Below are positions 1-5,001 of a DNA stretch of 5,836 bases, one piece after another. Each line of letters begins with the position of its first letter. Positions within the stretch are counted from its first letter, which is position 1. The notes beneath the pieces were generated by a model, which did no database searches, was not told the DNA's origin, and saw only the letters and a program-made list of their open reading frames with translations. The position numbers and the translations under genes are program-made. Source of the stretch: an uncultured Bacilli bacterium (GTDB lineage: Bacteria; Bacillota_I; Bacilli_A; RF39; UBA660); the NCBI GenBank assembly GCA_947584105.1, contig CANPWK010000069.1, positions 1-5,836 of the forward strand, read 5' to 3'.

Positions 1-122
1 ATAAGAAATCCCCTGTTGGTAAATTTTTTAGTTAAAAATTTCATTAAAATTGTTTCCATAATCCAACCCATTATTGAATATATTATGAAAATTAAGAATG
101 TAAATGATAATTTATATAACAC
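1..122 (-). CDS. Partial: N-terminus of CmpB-type putative ABC transporter permease (PF06541 family)
   Basis: Only the first 40 codons are in the window; the gene runs off the left edge. The start is GTG at 122-120, six bases after the strong SD AAAGGAGG (136-129). The peptide begins with a hydrophobic helix (about residues 5-20), then YSIMGWIMET (15-24) and TNRGFL (35-40). The family pattern is a first membrane helix ending in YSxxGWxxE, followed by a short loop and NRGFL; I recognise it from the family often annotated 'putative ABC transporter permease' (PF06541, formerly DUF1113). These are multi-pass membrane proteins of unproven function; the transporter name comes from annotation, not biochemistry. 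It diverges from cdaA and has its own promoter. The family call rests on one short motif block, so it is good but not certain. Confidence 0.72.
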   Translation of the reverse strand, partial: MLYKLSFTFLIFIIYSIMGWIMETILMKFLTKKFTNRGFL

Positions 123-140
123 ACAGCGCCTCCTTTAGCA

Positions 141-169
141 ATTATATCATAGATTTTTACAAACGTAAA
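141..169 (-). promoter_or_regulatory. Promoter for the minus-strand CmpB-like gene
   Basis: Read on the minus strand there is TTTACG (169-164, four of six matches to TTGACA), a 17-base spacer, and TATAAT (146-141) preceded by TGA, giving an extended -10 TGATATAAT (149-141). A start about seven bases downstream would fall near 134, which is the first base of the AGGAGG of the ribosome site. The mRNA leader would then be only about a dozen bases. Confidence 0.6.
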
Positions 170-316
170 TTATTATAAAAATCTTTTAAATGTGTATCTA
201 TAAAATAATTGGGAAATTTCATTGTAAAGCTTTTTTAAAAGAAAGGTGTATTTAAAATTTATTAATGTTTTAATTTACATTTTCAAAATTATATTTTGCT
301 TTTTTGATGATACTAA

Positions 317-345
317 TTTATTTTTTTGTGAAGTTATGATATAAT
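317..345 (+). promoter_or_regulatory. Extended -10 promoter for cdaA-cdaR
   Basis: A perfect extended -10, TGATATAAT (337-345), lies 32 bases before the cdaA ATG. At a 17-base spacing the -35 position reads TTTATT (317-322), a poor match, so recognition probably depends on the TG extension. The predicted start is near 352, giving a leader of about 26 bases, too short for a riboswitch. Bases 170-316, between this and the divergent promoter, are AT-rich; I see no RNA element, terminator or gene in them. Confidence 0.62.
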
Positions 346-377
346 GTTTAATATGGTTAAAGAATAGGAGGAGTTAT

Positions 378-1187
378 ATGACATTTGATTCCATTGTTGG
401 ATTAGCAAAAAACATTATAGATTTATTATTAGTTTGGCTGGTTTTGTATTATATATTAAAAAGTCTAAGCAAAAATGTTAAGATGGCTATGTTATTTAAG
501 GGAATAATATTAGTTTTAATTTTGAAGTTTGTTAGTGATATTTTAAATTTGGTAACTATTGGTTATTTGCTAGATTATGTAATTGATTGGGGTATTTTGG
601 CTTTGATTGTTATATTTCAACCAGAAATCAGAAATGTACTCGAACATATAGGCCGTAGTCAATTACTAGGCAGACATAAGGTATTATCTGTTGATGAACG
701 TGAAAGAGTAGTTTATGAAATAGTAAATGCTATGGATAATTTAAGAAAAACTAGAACTGGAGCATTAATAGTTATTGAAAGAGATAATAGTTTAAATGAT
801 TATATCCAAAAATCACAGAAAATTTATGCTAATGTATCTAGTGCTTTATTACAGTCTATCTTTTTCCCTAACAATCCTTTGCATGATGGTGGAGTAATTA
901 TTCAAGGCGATCAAATAACAAGCGCTTGTGCCGTTTTCCCTACTAGTGATAATGCCAGAATTAGTAAACGTCTTGGAACTAGACATCGTGCAGCTTTAGG
1001 AATTTCAGAGAATACAGATTGTATTTCACTAGTTGTATCTGAAGAGACAGGACGTTTATCTATGGCTATTAATGGTGAATTACGTTATAATTTGACTATA
1101 GATGAGGTTAAAGTAACTTTACTTGAGGAATTAGGTCCAAAAAAATCTATTATAATTGAGGAGGATGAGTCAAGTGAAGAAAATTAA
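378..1187 (+). CDS. cdaA: Diadenylate cyclase CdaA (membrane-bound c-di-AMP synthase)
   Basis: CdaA condenses two ATP into cyclic di-AMP, a second messenger that controls potassium and osmolyte transport and cell-wall homeostasis in Firmicutes. The 269 residues are close to the usual length (about 270). Three membrane helices lie at about 10-29, 38-58 and 62-80, followed by the DAC (DisA_N) domain at about 95-245. Visible landmarks are TGALIVIER (127-135), PLHDGGVII (167-175), LGTRHRAALGIS (199-210) and VSEETGRLS (220-228). The RHR triad is intact at 202-204. The normally DGA motif reads DGG (170-172), so the alanine is glycine. The C-terminus is a short acidic tail (about 257-269). ATG 378 follows AGGAGG (366-371) at six bases. 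cdaR starts inside its last codons, so the two are co-transcribed and probably translationally coupled. The family call is very secure; activity with DGG is not shown. Confidence 0.96.
   Translation: MTFDSIVGLAKNIIDLLLVWLVLYYILKSLSKNVKMAMLFKGIILVLILKFVSDILNLVTIGYLLDYVIDWGILALIVIFQPEIRNVLEHIGRSQLLGRHKVLSVDERERVVYEIVNAMDNLRKTRTGALIVIERDNSLNDYIQKSQKIYANVSSALLQSIFFPNNPLHDGGVIIQGDQITSACAVFPTSDNARISKRLGTRHRAALGISENTDCISLVVSEETGRLSMAINGELRYNLTIDEVKVTLLEELGPKKSIIIEEDESSEEN
1158..1164 (+). promoter_or_regulatory. Ribosome binding site that fixes the cdaR start
   Basis: GAGGAGG (1158-1164) lies inside the cdaA acidic tail. The ATG at 1165 touches it directly and the TTG at 1156 overlaps it, so neither can be the start used with this SD. 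The GTG at 1174 is nine bases downstream, a workable distance, and is chosen. Confidence 0.65.
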
Positions 1188-2523
1188 GAAGTTTTTTAGA
1201 GGTATTGCAAAAATAATTGATAAAATAATTGTTGTACCAATAACTAAATTAATATTAAAAATTACTGGTAATAGGGATAAATCCAATAAGAGATTTGAAA
1301 TAATGTTAACTAAACCAACGGTTTTATTATTTATATCTTTGTTTTTATCTTTAGCAATTTTTATTGCGGTCGATCAAAAATTAATTAAATTTACGGATAG
1401 TAGTGCAGAGGTATTTAAAAATCAATCAGTTAATGTTATTTATAATGAGGAAGCTTATGTAGTTGAAGGACTACCAGAGACAGTTGATGTTACTTTAATT
1501 GGTAGTAAAGCAGATTTATATATTGCTAAACAATCTGCAAATCATAATGTGGTAGTTGATTTAACAGGATTACAGCCTGGAACACATAAAGTTAATATAG
1601 AATATGAACAAGGATTATCAGGAATAGAATATAGTGTTAATCCTTCAGTTGCAACAGTAATTATATATGAAAAAGTTTCTGATAGTAAGACACTAACTTA
1701 TGATGTATTAAATGAGGAAAAGCTAGACTATAAGTATGTTATTGATAATGTAAAATTAAATACAGATGAAGTTACTATTAGAGGACCACAATATAAAATT
1801 GATCAAGTTGCTACAGTTAAAGCTTTAATTGATGTCTCAGATCTTCCTACAACTGCTGTTGGAACACAGACTATAGATAACGTTAATTTAAAAGCTTATG
1901 ATAAATCTGGAAATGTTGTAGATGTTGAATTTGTTCCTGAAACTATTAGTGCTGATATTGAAATTTCCTCACCAAGTAAAGAAGTTAATTTAAATTTTGT
2001 ACCAACTGGTAATATGCCATTTGGAAAAGCTATTAGTTCTTATTCATTCTCAACAAATAAAATAACTATTTATGGGCCTAATAAAGTTATTAAAGATATT
2101 AATGACATAAATATTAATGTAGATGTTAGTTCGCTTAGTAATAATTCAACTATTGATGTTGATATTCCAAAACCAACTGGAGTTAGGTCGATGAGTGCAA
2201 ATACGGTAAAAATAAAATTAAATATTACAGATGTTGCTTCTAAATCAAATGTATTTTCGGTTAATATAACAGGTATTAATGTTGCAGATGGTTTAGTGGC
2301 TCAGCCAATCGATGAAGATAATGGAGTAATAGAAGTAGAAGTTAAAGGTGCTAAAAACGTTATTGATAGTATTAATGCTTCCAATATTACTGCTTATGTA
2401 GATCTTAAAGGATTAGCTGAGGGTCAGCATGAATTAGAAGTAAAAGTTAAAGGTACAAATCCATTAGCTACATATGTTCCTAAAAAAACTAAAGTTAAAA
2501 TTAATTTAAATAAAACAAAATAA
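1174..2523 (+). CDS. cdaR: CdaR: YbbR-domain regulator of CdaA
   Basis: In Bacilli, CdaR (YbbR) is a membrane-anchored extracytoplasmic protein that binds CdaA and modulates c-di-AMP synthesis. From the GTG start the protein has 449 residues, near the B. subtilis length. A basic cytoplasmic segment of about 47 residues, rich in KKIKKFF-like and hydrophobic stretches, comes before a single membrane anchor (about 49-66). Four beta-rich YbbR repeats follow at about 85-166, 174-264, 270-351 and 359-446. Recurring marks are LPETVDVTLIGSK, TDEVTIRGP, TNKITIYGP and a matching VIEVEVKGAK, each followed by a (V/I)DVS or VDLxGL strand. No lipobox or peptidase site is apparent. The N-terminal segment is longer than in B. 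subtilis CdaR, where the anchor comes near the start. It overlaps cdaA by 14 bases and ends inside a terminator. The family call is secure; the start is less so. Confidence 0.92.
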   Translation: MKKIKKFFRGIAKIIDKIIVVPITKLILKITGNRDKSNKRFEIMLTKPTVLLFISLFLSLAIFIAVDQKLIKFTDSSAEVFKNQSVNVIYNEEAYVVEGLPETVDVTLIGSKADLYIAKQSANHNVVVDLTGLQPGTHKVNIEYEQGLSGIEYSVNPSVATVIIYEKVSDSKTLTYDVLNEEKLDYKYVIDNVKLNTDEVTIRGPQYKIDQVATVKALIDVSDLPTTAVGTQTIDNVNLKAYDKSGNVVDVEFVPETISADIEISSPSKEVNLNFVPTGNMPFGKAISSYSFSTNKITIYGPNKVIKDINDININVDVSSLSNNSTIDVDIPKPTGVRSMSANTVKIKLNITDVASKSNVFSVNITGINVADGLVAQPIDEDNGVIEVEVKGAKNVIDSINASNITAYVDLKGLAEGQHELEVKVKGTNPLATYVPKKTKVKINLNKTK

Positions 2524-2555
2524 AAATTGCATTTGTTGCAATTTTTATTTGTTTT
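2512..2555. terminator. Bidirectional intrinsic terminator between cdaR and the DUF378 gene
   Basis: A perfect stem of AAAAATTGCA (2522-2531) and TGCAATTTTT (2537-2546) has a five-base loop, TTTGT. Pairing extends outward to 2518/2550 and, after one bulged A at 2517, to 2512/2555. U-rich ends occur on both strands. The TAA stops of both convergent genes (2521-2523 plus, 2547-2545 minus) lie within the stem, facing each other. Confidence 0.82.
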
Positions 2556-2742
2556 CAATGTGGTTAAATAGTAAACCTATATTAATAAGGCCCGTTAATC
2601 CTACAATTGAATAGATTATTCTTGCTAAAATATCTTCTCCGAATATTGATTCAACTAAATTAAAATCAAAAATTCCAATAAGACCCCAGTTTAATGCTCC
2701 AATTATAGTAAATATTAAACATATTTTTTGAATTGTTTCCAT
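2545..2742 (-). CDS. yuzA: DUF378 small membrane protein (YuzA-like)
   Basis: This 65-residue protein has two membrane helices (about 6-26 and 38-58). The family signature is clear: GALNWGLIG (15-23), FNLVESIFG (27-35), then RIIYSIVGLTGL (41-52). DUF378 proteins are of this size and their function is unknown; B. subtilis YuzA is a family member as I recall. The start is ATG 2742-2740, seven bases after the SD GAAAGGAGA (2757-2749). A start seven codons upstream at 2763 is open but would place the SD inside the gene, so it is rejected. The gene faces cdaR and shares its terminator. It sits where glmM normally follows cdaR in Bacilli. I could not pick a convincing promoter in the AT-rich DNA upstream (2758-2830). 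Confidence 0.88.
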   Translation of the reverse strand: METIQKICLIFTIIGALNWGLIGIFDFNLVESIFGEDILARIIYSIVGLTGLINIGLLFNHIENK

Positions 2743-2792
2743 AAAATATCTCCTTTCAATCATTTATATAATTTCCTAAAAATTTATTTTTA

Positions 2793-2822
2793 TTCATAAA
2801 TATTAAAAATAATAAATATAAT
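2793..2822 (+). promoter_or_regulatory. Likely promoter for the lipoprotein gene
   Basis: TTCATA (2793-2798, four of six) and a perfect TATAAT (2817-2822) are 18 bases apart. There is no TG extension. The predicted start is near 2829, about 16 bases before the ATG. The surrounding DNA is very AT-rich, so chance matches are possible. Confidence 0.48.
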
Positions 2823-2844
2823 TAATTGAAAAATGGGGTGAAAT

Positions 2845-3861
2845 ATGAAAAAAATAATTTTAAGCGTTGTTTTTGTTTTATTACTTTCTGGTTGTGGAAA
2901 ATATACTAAAGAAAATATTATTAAAGATTTTAAAACAAAAGTTAATAAAAGCGATAATTATTTGATGAAAGGAACGTTGGAAATTTATAGAAATGAAGAT
3001 TTATATACTTATGATGTAGAATCATCATATGCAAAAAAAGATAAATTTAAAGTAAGCTTAACTAATAAAACAAATAATCATCAACAAATAATTTTAAAAA
3101 ATGATTCAGGTGTTTATGTTGTTACTCCATCTTTGAATAAAAGCTTTAAATTTCAAAGCAAGTGGCCTTATAATAATTCCCAAATATACTTATTACAACC
3201 AATTTCAAATGATTTAAGTAATAATAGTACTCAATTATCAAAGAAAAATAATCAGTATATTTTAACATTTAAAGCAAATTATATTAATGATAAATCTTTG
3301 ATAAAACAAAAAATATATCTAGATAAAAAATTAAATTTAAAAAAGGTTGAAGTTATAGATAATAATGATGATGTAATAATGCGATTAACTGTTAGTAAGT
3401 TGGATATGAATTATCACTTTTCTAAAGATTATTTTAACCTAGAAATAGAAAGTAATACTTTAAATAACAATAAAAATAATAATAATGATAAAGATAAACA
3501 AGATGATTCAAAAGATAAGGAGACTTCTATAGATGATAGTGTTTTGTATCCAATGTATGTTCCGGTTGATACATATTTAAAGAGTCAAGATGTTATAGCA
3601 ACAACTAGTGGTAATAGAACTATATTAACATTTGACGGTGAAAAGCCATTTACTTTTGTACAATCTTCATTGAATGATTTTAATTTAGATTATGTAAATG
3701 GGGATCCAGATTTAATTTTTGATACTGTTGGAGCAGTAACTGATTATTCTCTTTCTTGGATAAGTAATAATCATGAATATTATTTAACTTCTGATACTAT
3801 GAATGTTGATGAATTATTATTAGTAGCTCAGTCACTAAGTGTCACAGCAGTAGGAAAATAA
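2845..3861 (+). CDS. LolA/GerS-like lipoprotein with DUF4367-like C-terminal domain
   Basis: This 338-residue exported lipoprotein has a signal peptide MKKIILSVVFVLLLSGC with lipobox LSGC, lipidated at Cys17. Residues about 20-200 resemble the LolA-like fold of Firmicute lipoproteins such as GerS and YdcC: a helix (KENIIKDFKTKV), MKGTLEIYRNED (41-52), YVVTPSLNKSFKFQ (91-104), QKIYLDKKLNLKKVEV (155-170) and a closing DYFNLE. A hydrophilic Asn/Lys/Asp-rich linker (about 204-231) leads to a second domain (about 233-333) whose end, SLSWISNNHEYYLTSD...DELLLVAQSL, looks like DUF4367. Such proteins probably bind a lipid or protein partner at the outer membrane face; in Clostridioides, GerS is needed for spore germination, but nothing here shows sporulation. 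ATG 2845 follows GGTGA (2837-2841) at three bases. The lipoprotein call is firm; domain names are from remembered patterns. Confidence 0.85.
   Translation: MKKIILSVVFVLLLSGCGKYTKENIIKDFKTKVNKSDNYLMKGTLEIYRNEDLYTYDVESSYAKKDKFKVSLTNKTNNHQQIILKNDSGVYVVTPSLNKSFKFQSKWPYNNSQIYLLQPISNDLSNNSTQLSKKNNQYILTFKANYINDKSLIKQKIYLDKKLNLKKVEVIDNNDDVIMRLTVSKLDMNYHFSKDYFNLEIESNTLNNNKNNNNDKDKQDDSKDKETSIDDSVLYPMYVPVDTYLKSQDVIATTSGNRTILTFDGEKPFTFVQSSLNDFNLDYVNGDPDLIFDTVGAVTDYSLSWISNNHEYYLTSDTMNVDELLLVAQSLSVTAVGK
3463..3522 (+). repeat. Low-complexity AAT/AAA/GAT tract encoding the Asn/Lys/Asp linker
   Basis: Residues 207-226 of the lipoprotein are almost all Asn, Lys and Asp, written with AAT, AAC, AAA and GAT codons, including a run of four Asn (211-214). 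It reads as a flexible spacer between two domains. The near-repetitive codons could vary in number between strains. Confidence 0.6.
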
Positions 3862-3864
3862 CTA

Positions 3865-3893
3865 TTTATAAAAATTAATTAATGTGATATAAT
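3865..3893 (+). promoter_or_regulatory. Extended -10 promoter for the thioredoxin-like gene
   Basis: TTTATA (3865-3870, four of six) and TATAAT (3888-3893) are 17 bases apart, with TGA before the hexamer making TGATATAAT (3885-3893). The predicted start near 3900 coincides with the G of the ribosome site GGGTGA (3900-3905), so the leader would be about 10 bases. An AT-only inverted repeat (3872-3880 with 3891-3899) overlaps the -10. Confidence 0.6.
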
Positions 3894-3900
3894 TAATTTG

Positions 3901-3906
3901 GGTGAT
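3901..3906 (+). promoter_or_regulatory. Ribosome binding site that fixes the 3910 start
   Basis: GGTGAT (3901-3906) matches the 3' side of the SD consensus (AGGAGGTGATC). It lies four bases (counted from GGTGA) before ATG 3910. The in-frame TTG at 3898 precedes it and would translate the SD itself, so it is rejected. Confidence 0.6.
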
Positions 3907-3909
3907 AGA

Positions 3910-4407
3910 ATGAGTAATAAAAGCAACTTTGGAAAAGGACCAATAAATGATGATAGTTCATATAAATTTAAAAATTTAATAATTATAGTAATCATTACTT
4001 GTGTAATATTAGTTGGTTTTTATTTTCTGACAACTTATGTAGTGAAAAATAAAAAAGATAATGAAGTTATTGAACCAGCAGTTATAGAAACTGATAATAT
4101 AATATTTGGACAATTATTAAATAGGAAAGAAGATAGTTATTATGTTTTGGCTTACGATGATAATGGAAAGTTTAAACAACTTTACGATGAATATATAAAT
4201 AAAAATTCTTCTTTAAAATTTTATAAAATTAATATGAATGATTCATTTAATAAAAATTTTATAGGTGATAGTAATAATATATCAGATAATATTAAAGAGT
4301 TAAGAATTAAAGATGAAACTTTATTTAAAGTTGAAAATAAAAAAATTAAAGATTATTATATAGGCTCATCAGATATTATTGATGAATTAAAAGAAATTAG
4401 TAATTAG
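3910..4407 (+). CDS. Single-pass membrane protein with CxxC-less thioredoxin-like domain (hypothetical)
   Basis: This 165-residue protein has a polar cytoplasmic N-terminus (1-21), one membrane helix (about 22-44) and a C-terminal domain (about 62-163), probably outside the cell. The domain order looks like a thioredoxin fold: strand YYVLAYDD (77-84), helix FKQLYDEYINK (88-98), strand LKFYKINMND (102-111), then RIKDETLFKVENKKIKDYYIG (132-152), which lines up with the usual 'PT-LLLF-NGK-----VG' segment, and a final helix IIDELKEI. Where CxxC should follow the first strand there is DDNG, and the only cysteine is Cys31 in the membrane helix, so it cannot be a dithiol oxidoreductase. The cis-proline is also not seen (DET). 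The fold is inferred from pattern only, and no function is proposed. It has its own promoter upstream and a terminator at its end. Confidence 0.72.
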   Translation: MSNKSNFGKGPINDDSSYKFKNLIIIVIITCVILVGFYFLTTYVVKNKKDNEVIEPAVIETDNIIFGQLLNRKEDSYYVLAYDDNGKFKQLYDEYINKNSSLKFYKINMNDSFNKNFIGDSNNISDNIKELRIKDETLFKVENKKIKDYYIGSSDIIDELKEISN

Positions 4408-4422
4408 TTTACTAATTTTTTT
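4394..4422 (+). terminator. Intrinsic terminator after the thioredoxin-like gene
   Basis: AAATTAGTAA (4394-4403) pairs perfectly with TTACTAATTT (4409-4418) around the loop TTAGT. A run of seven T ends the structure (4416-4422). The gene's TAG stop (4405-4407) is in the loop. The stem has only two G-C pairs, so it may be leaky and let some transcripts continue into the UPF0316 gene. Confidence 0.65.
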
Positions 4423-4456
4423 GTATGTAAAAGAAAAAGATGCGAATATTAAAAAT

Positions 4457-4461
4457 GGTGA
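4457..4461 (+). promoter_or_regulatory. Ribosome binding site that fixes the 4466 start
   Basis: GGTGA (4457-4461) lies four bases before ATG 4466. The open frame reaches back to a TTG at 4421, but that start would sit in the T-run of the terminator and the extra 15 residues are polar and unlike the family. Only a weak -10 (TATTAA, 4447-4452) is visible ahead of it. Confidence 0.6.
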
Positions 4462-4465
4462 TAAT

Positions 4466-4981
4466 ATGGCTACTTTATTTTTATGCATAGAAATATTTTT
4501 AGCAAGAATAATAGATGTTTCATTGGGAACAATTAGAACGGTGATTGTAGTTAAAGGGAAAAATTTTATTGGTAGCTTTTTAGGCTTTATAGAAGTAACT
4601 GTTTGGTTTTTAGTTGTAGATCAGGCTTTATCGAATGCAAATAATAATATATTTATAGTTATATCTTATTCATTGGGGTTTGCTGTTGGTACATATATTG
4701 GAGGTATTATATCTAAGAAGTTTATAAAAAGTAAGTTAGAAGTTCAAGTTATAACTAGTTGTAATATTGATGATATGATTAAAGCGATTCGTGACAATGG
4801 CTATGCTGTTTCAATATTTAAATTAGAAGAAAAGCAGAATAAATATATGTTATTTATGGAAGTTAATAGTAACAAATTTAATAATTTGAAACGTATAATA
4901 AAGATGTATGATAAAAAGGCTTTTATTGTGGTAAATGAGACAATGTTTGTTCAAAACGGTTATTTTGGTCTTAATAAATAA
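4466..4981 (+). CDS. UPF0316 membrane protein (DUF5698 + DUF2179, YebE-like)
   Basis: This 171-residue protein has three membrane helices (about 3-26, 34-54 and 62-84) and a soluble cytoplasmic C-terminal domain (about 92-167). Family marks are DVSLGTIRTVIVVKG (17-31), GFIEVTVWFLVVDQAL (40-55) and SLGFAVGTYIGGIISKKF (69-86), all fitting DUF5698. IDDMIKAIRDNGYAVSIF (101-118) and a second alpha-beta unit ending in AFIVVNE fit DUF2179, a domain also found at the end of YitT-type membrane proteins. The length is near that of B. subtilis YebE. Function is unknown; DUF2179 resembles a small ligand-binding or regulatory domain, but no ligand can be named here. It follows a terminator by about 40 bases and precedes popT by 20 bases, so those two may be co-transcribed. 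Confidence 0.88.
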   Translation: MATLFLCIEIFLARIIDVSLGTIRTVIVVKGKNFIGSFLGFIEVTVWFLVVDQALSNANNNIFIVISYSLGFAVGTYIGGIISKKFIKSKLEVQVITSCNIDDMIKAIRDNGYAVSIFKLEEKQNKYMLFMEVNSNKFNNLKRIIKMYDKKAFIVVNETMFVQNGYFGLNK

Positions 4982-4990
4982 TTATGAAAA

Positions 4991-4996
4991 TATAAT
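4991..4996 (+). promoter_or_regulatory. Possible -10 element for a leaderless popT mRNA
   Basis: A perfect TATAAT (4991-4996) ends five bases before the popT ATG, so a transcript from it would start at or beside the ATG. There is no TG extension and no good -35 (TTGGTC at 4965-4970 would need a 20-base spacer). In DNA this AT-rich it may be chance. Confidence 0.32.
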
Positions 4997-5001
4997 ATAT
5001 T

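Noticed and set aside
246..344. A 32-codon plus-strand reading frame from GTG 246 in the divergent intergenic region.
   Set aside because: The only SD-like bases (AAAGG) abut the GTG with no spacing, it runs through the cdaA -10, and the peptide resembles nothing.
123..377. A possible ydaO/kimA-type c-di-AMP riboswitch or other structured RNA upstream of cdaA.
   Set aside because: The segment is almost entirely A and T, without GC-rich paired elements, and the predicted leader is only about 26 bases.
2743..2763. An N-terminal extension of the DUF378 protein by seven residues (MIERRYF).
   Set aside because: It would translate the strong SD GAAAGGAGA, which is ideally placed for ATG 2742; the family normally starts just before the first helix.
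3898..3909. A TTG start for the thioredoxin-like protein.
   Set aside because: TTG precedes and includes the GGTGA site that serves ATG 3910, and it lies at or before the predicted transcript start.
4421..4465. A TTG start for the UPF0316 protein, adding 15 polar residues.
   Set aside because: The TTG is in the T-run of the preceding terminator, and a good GGTGA lies just before ATG 4466.
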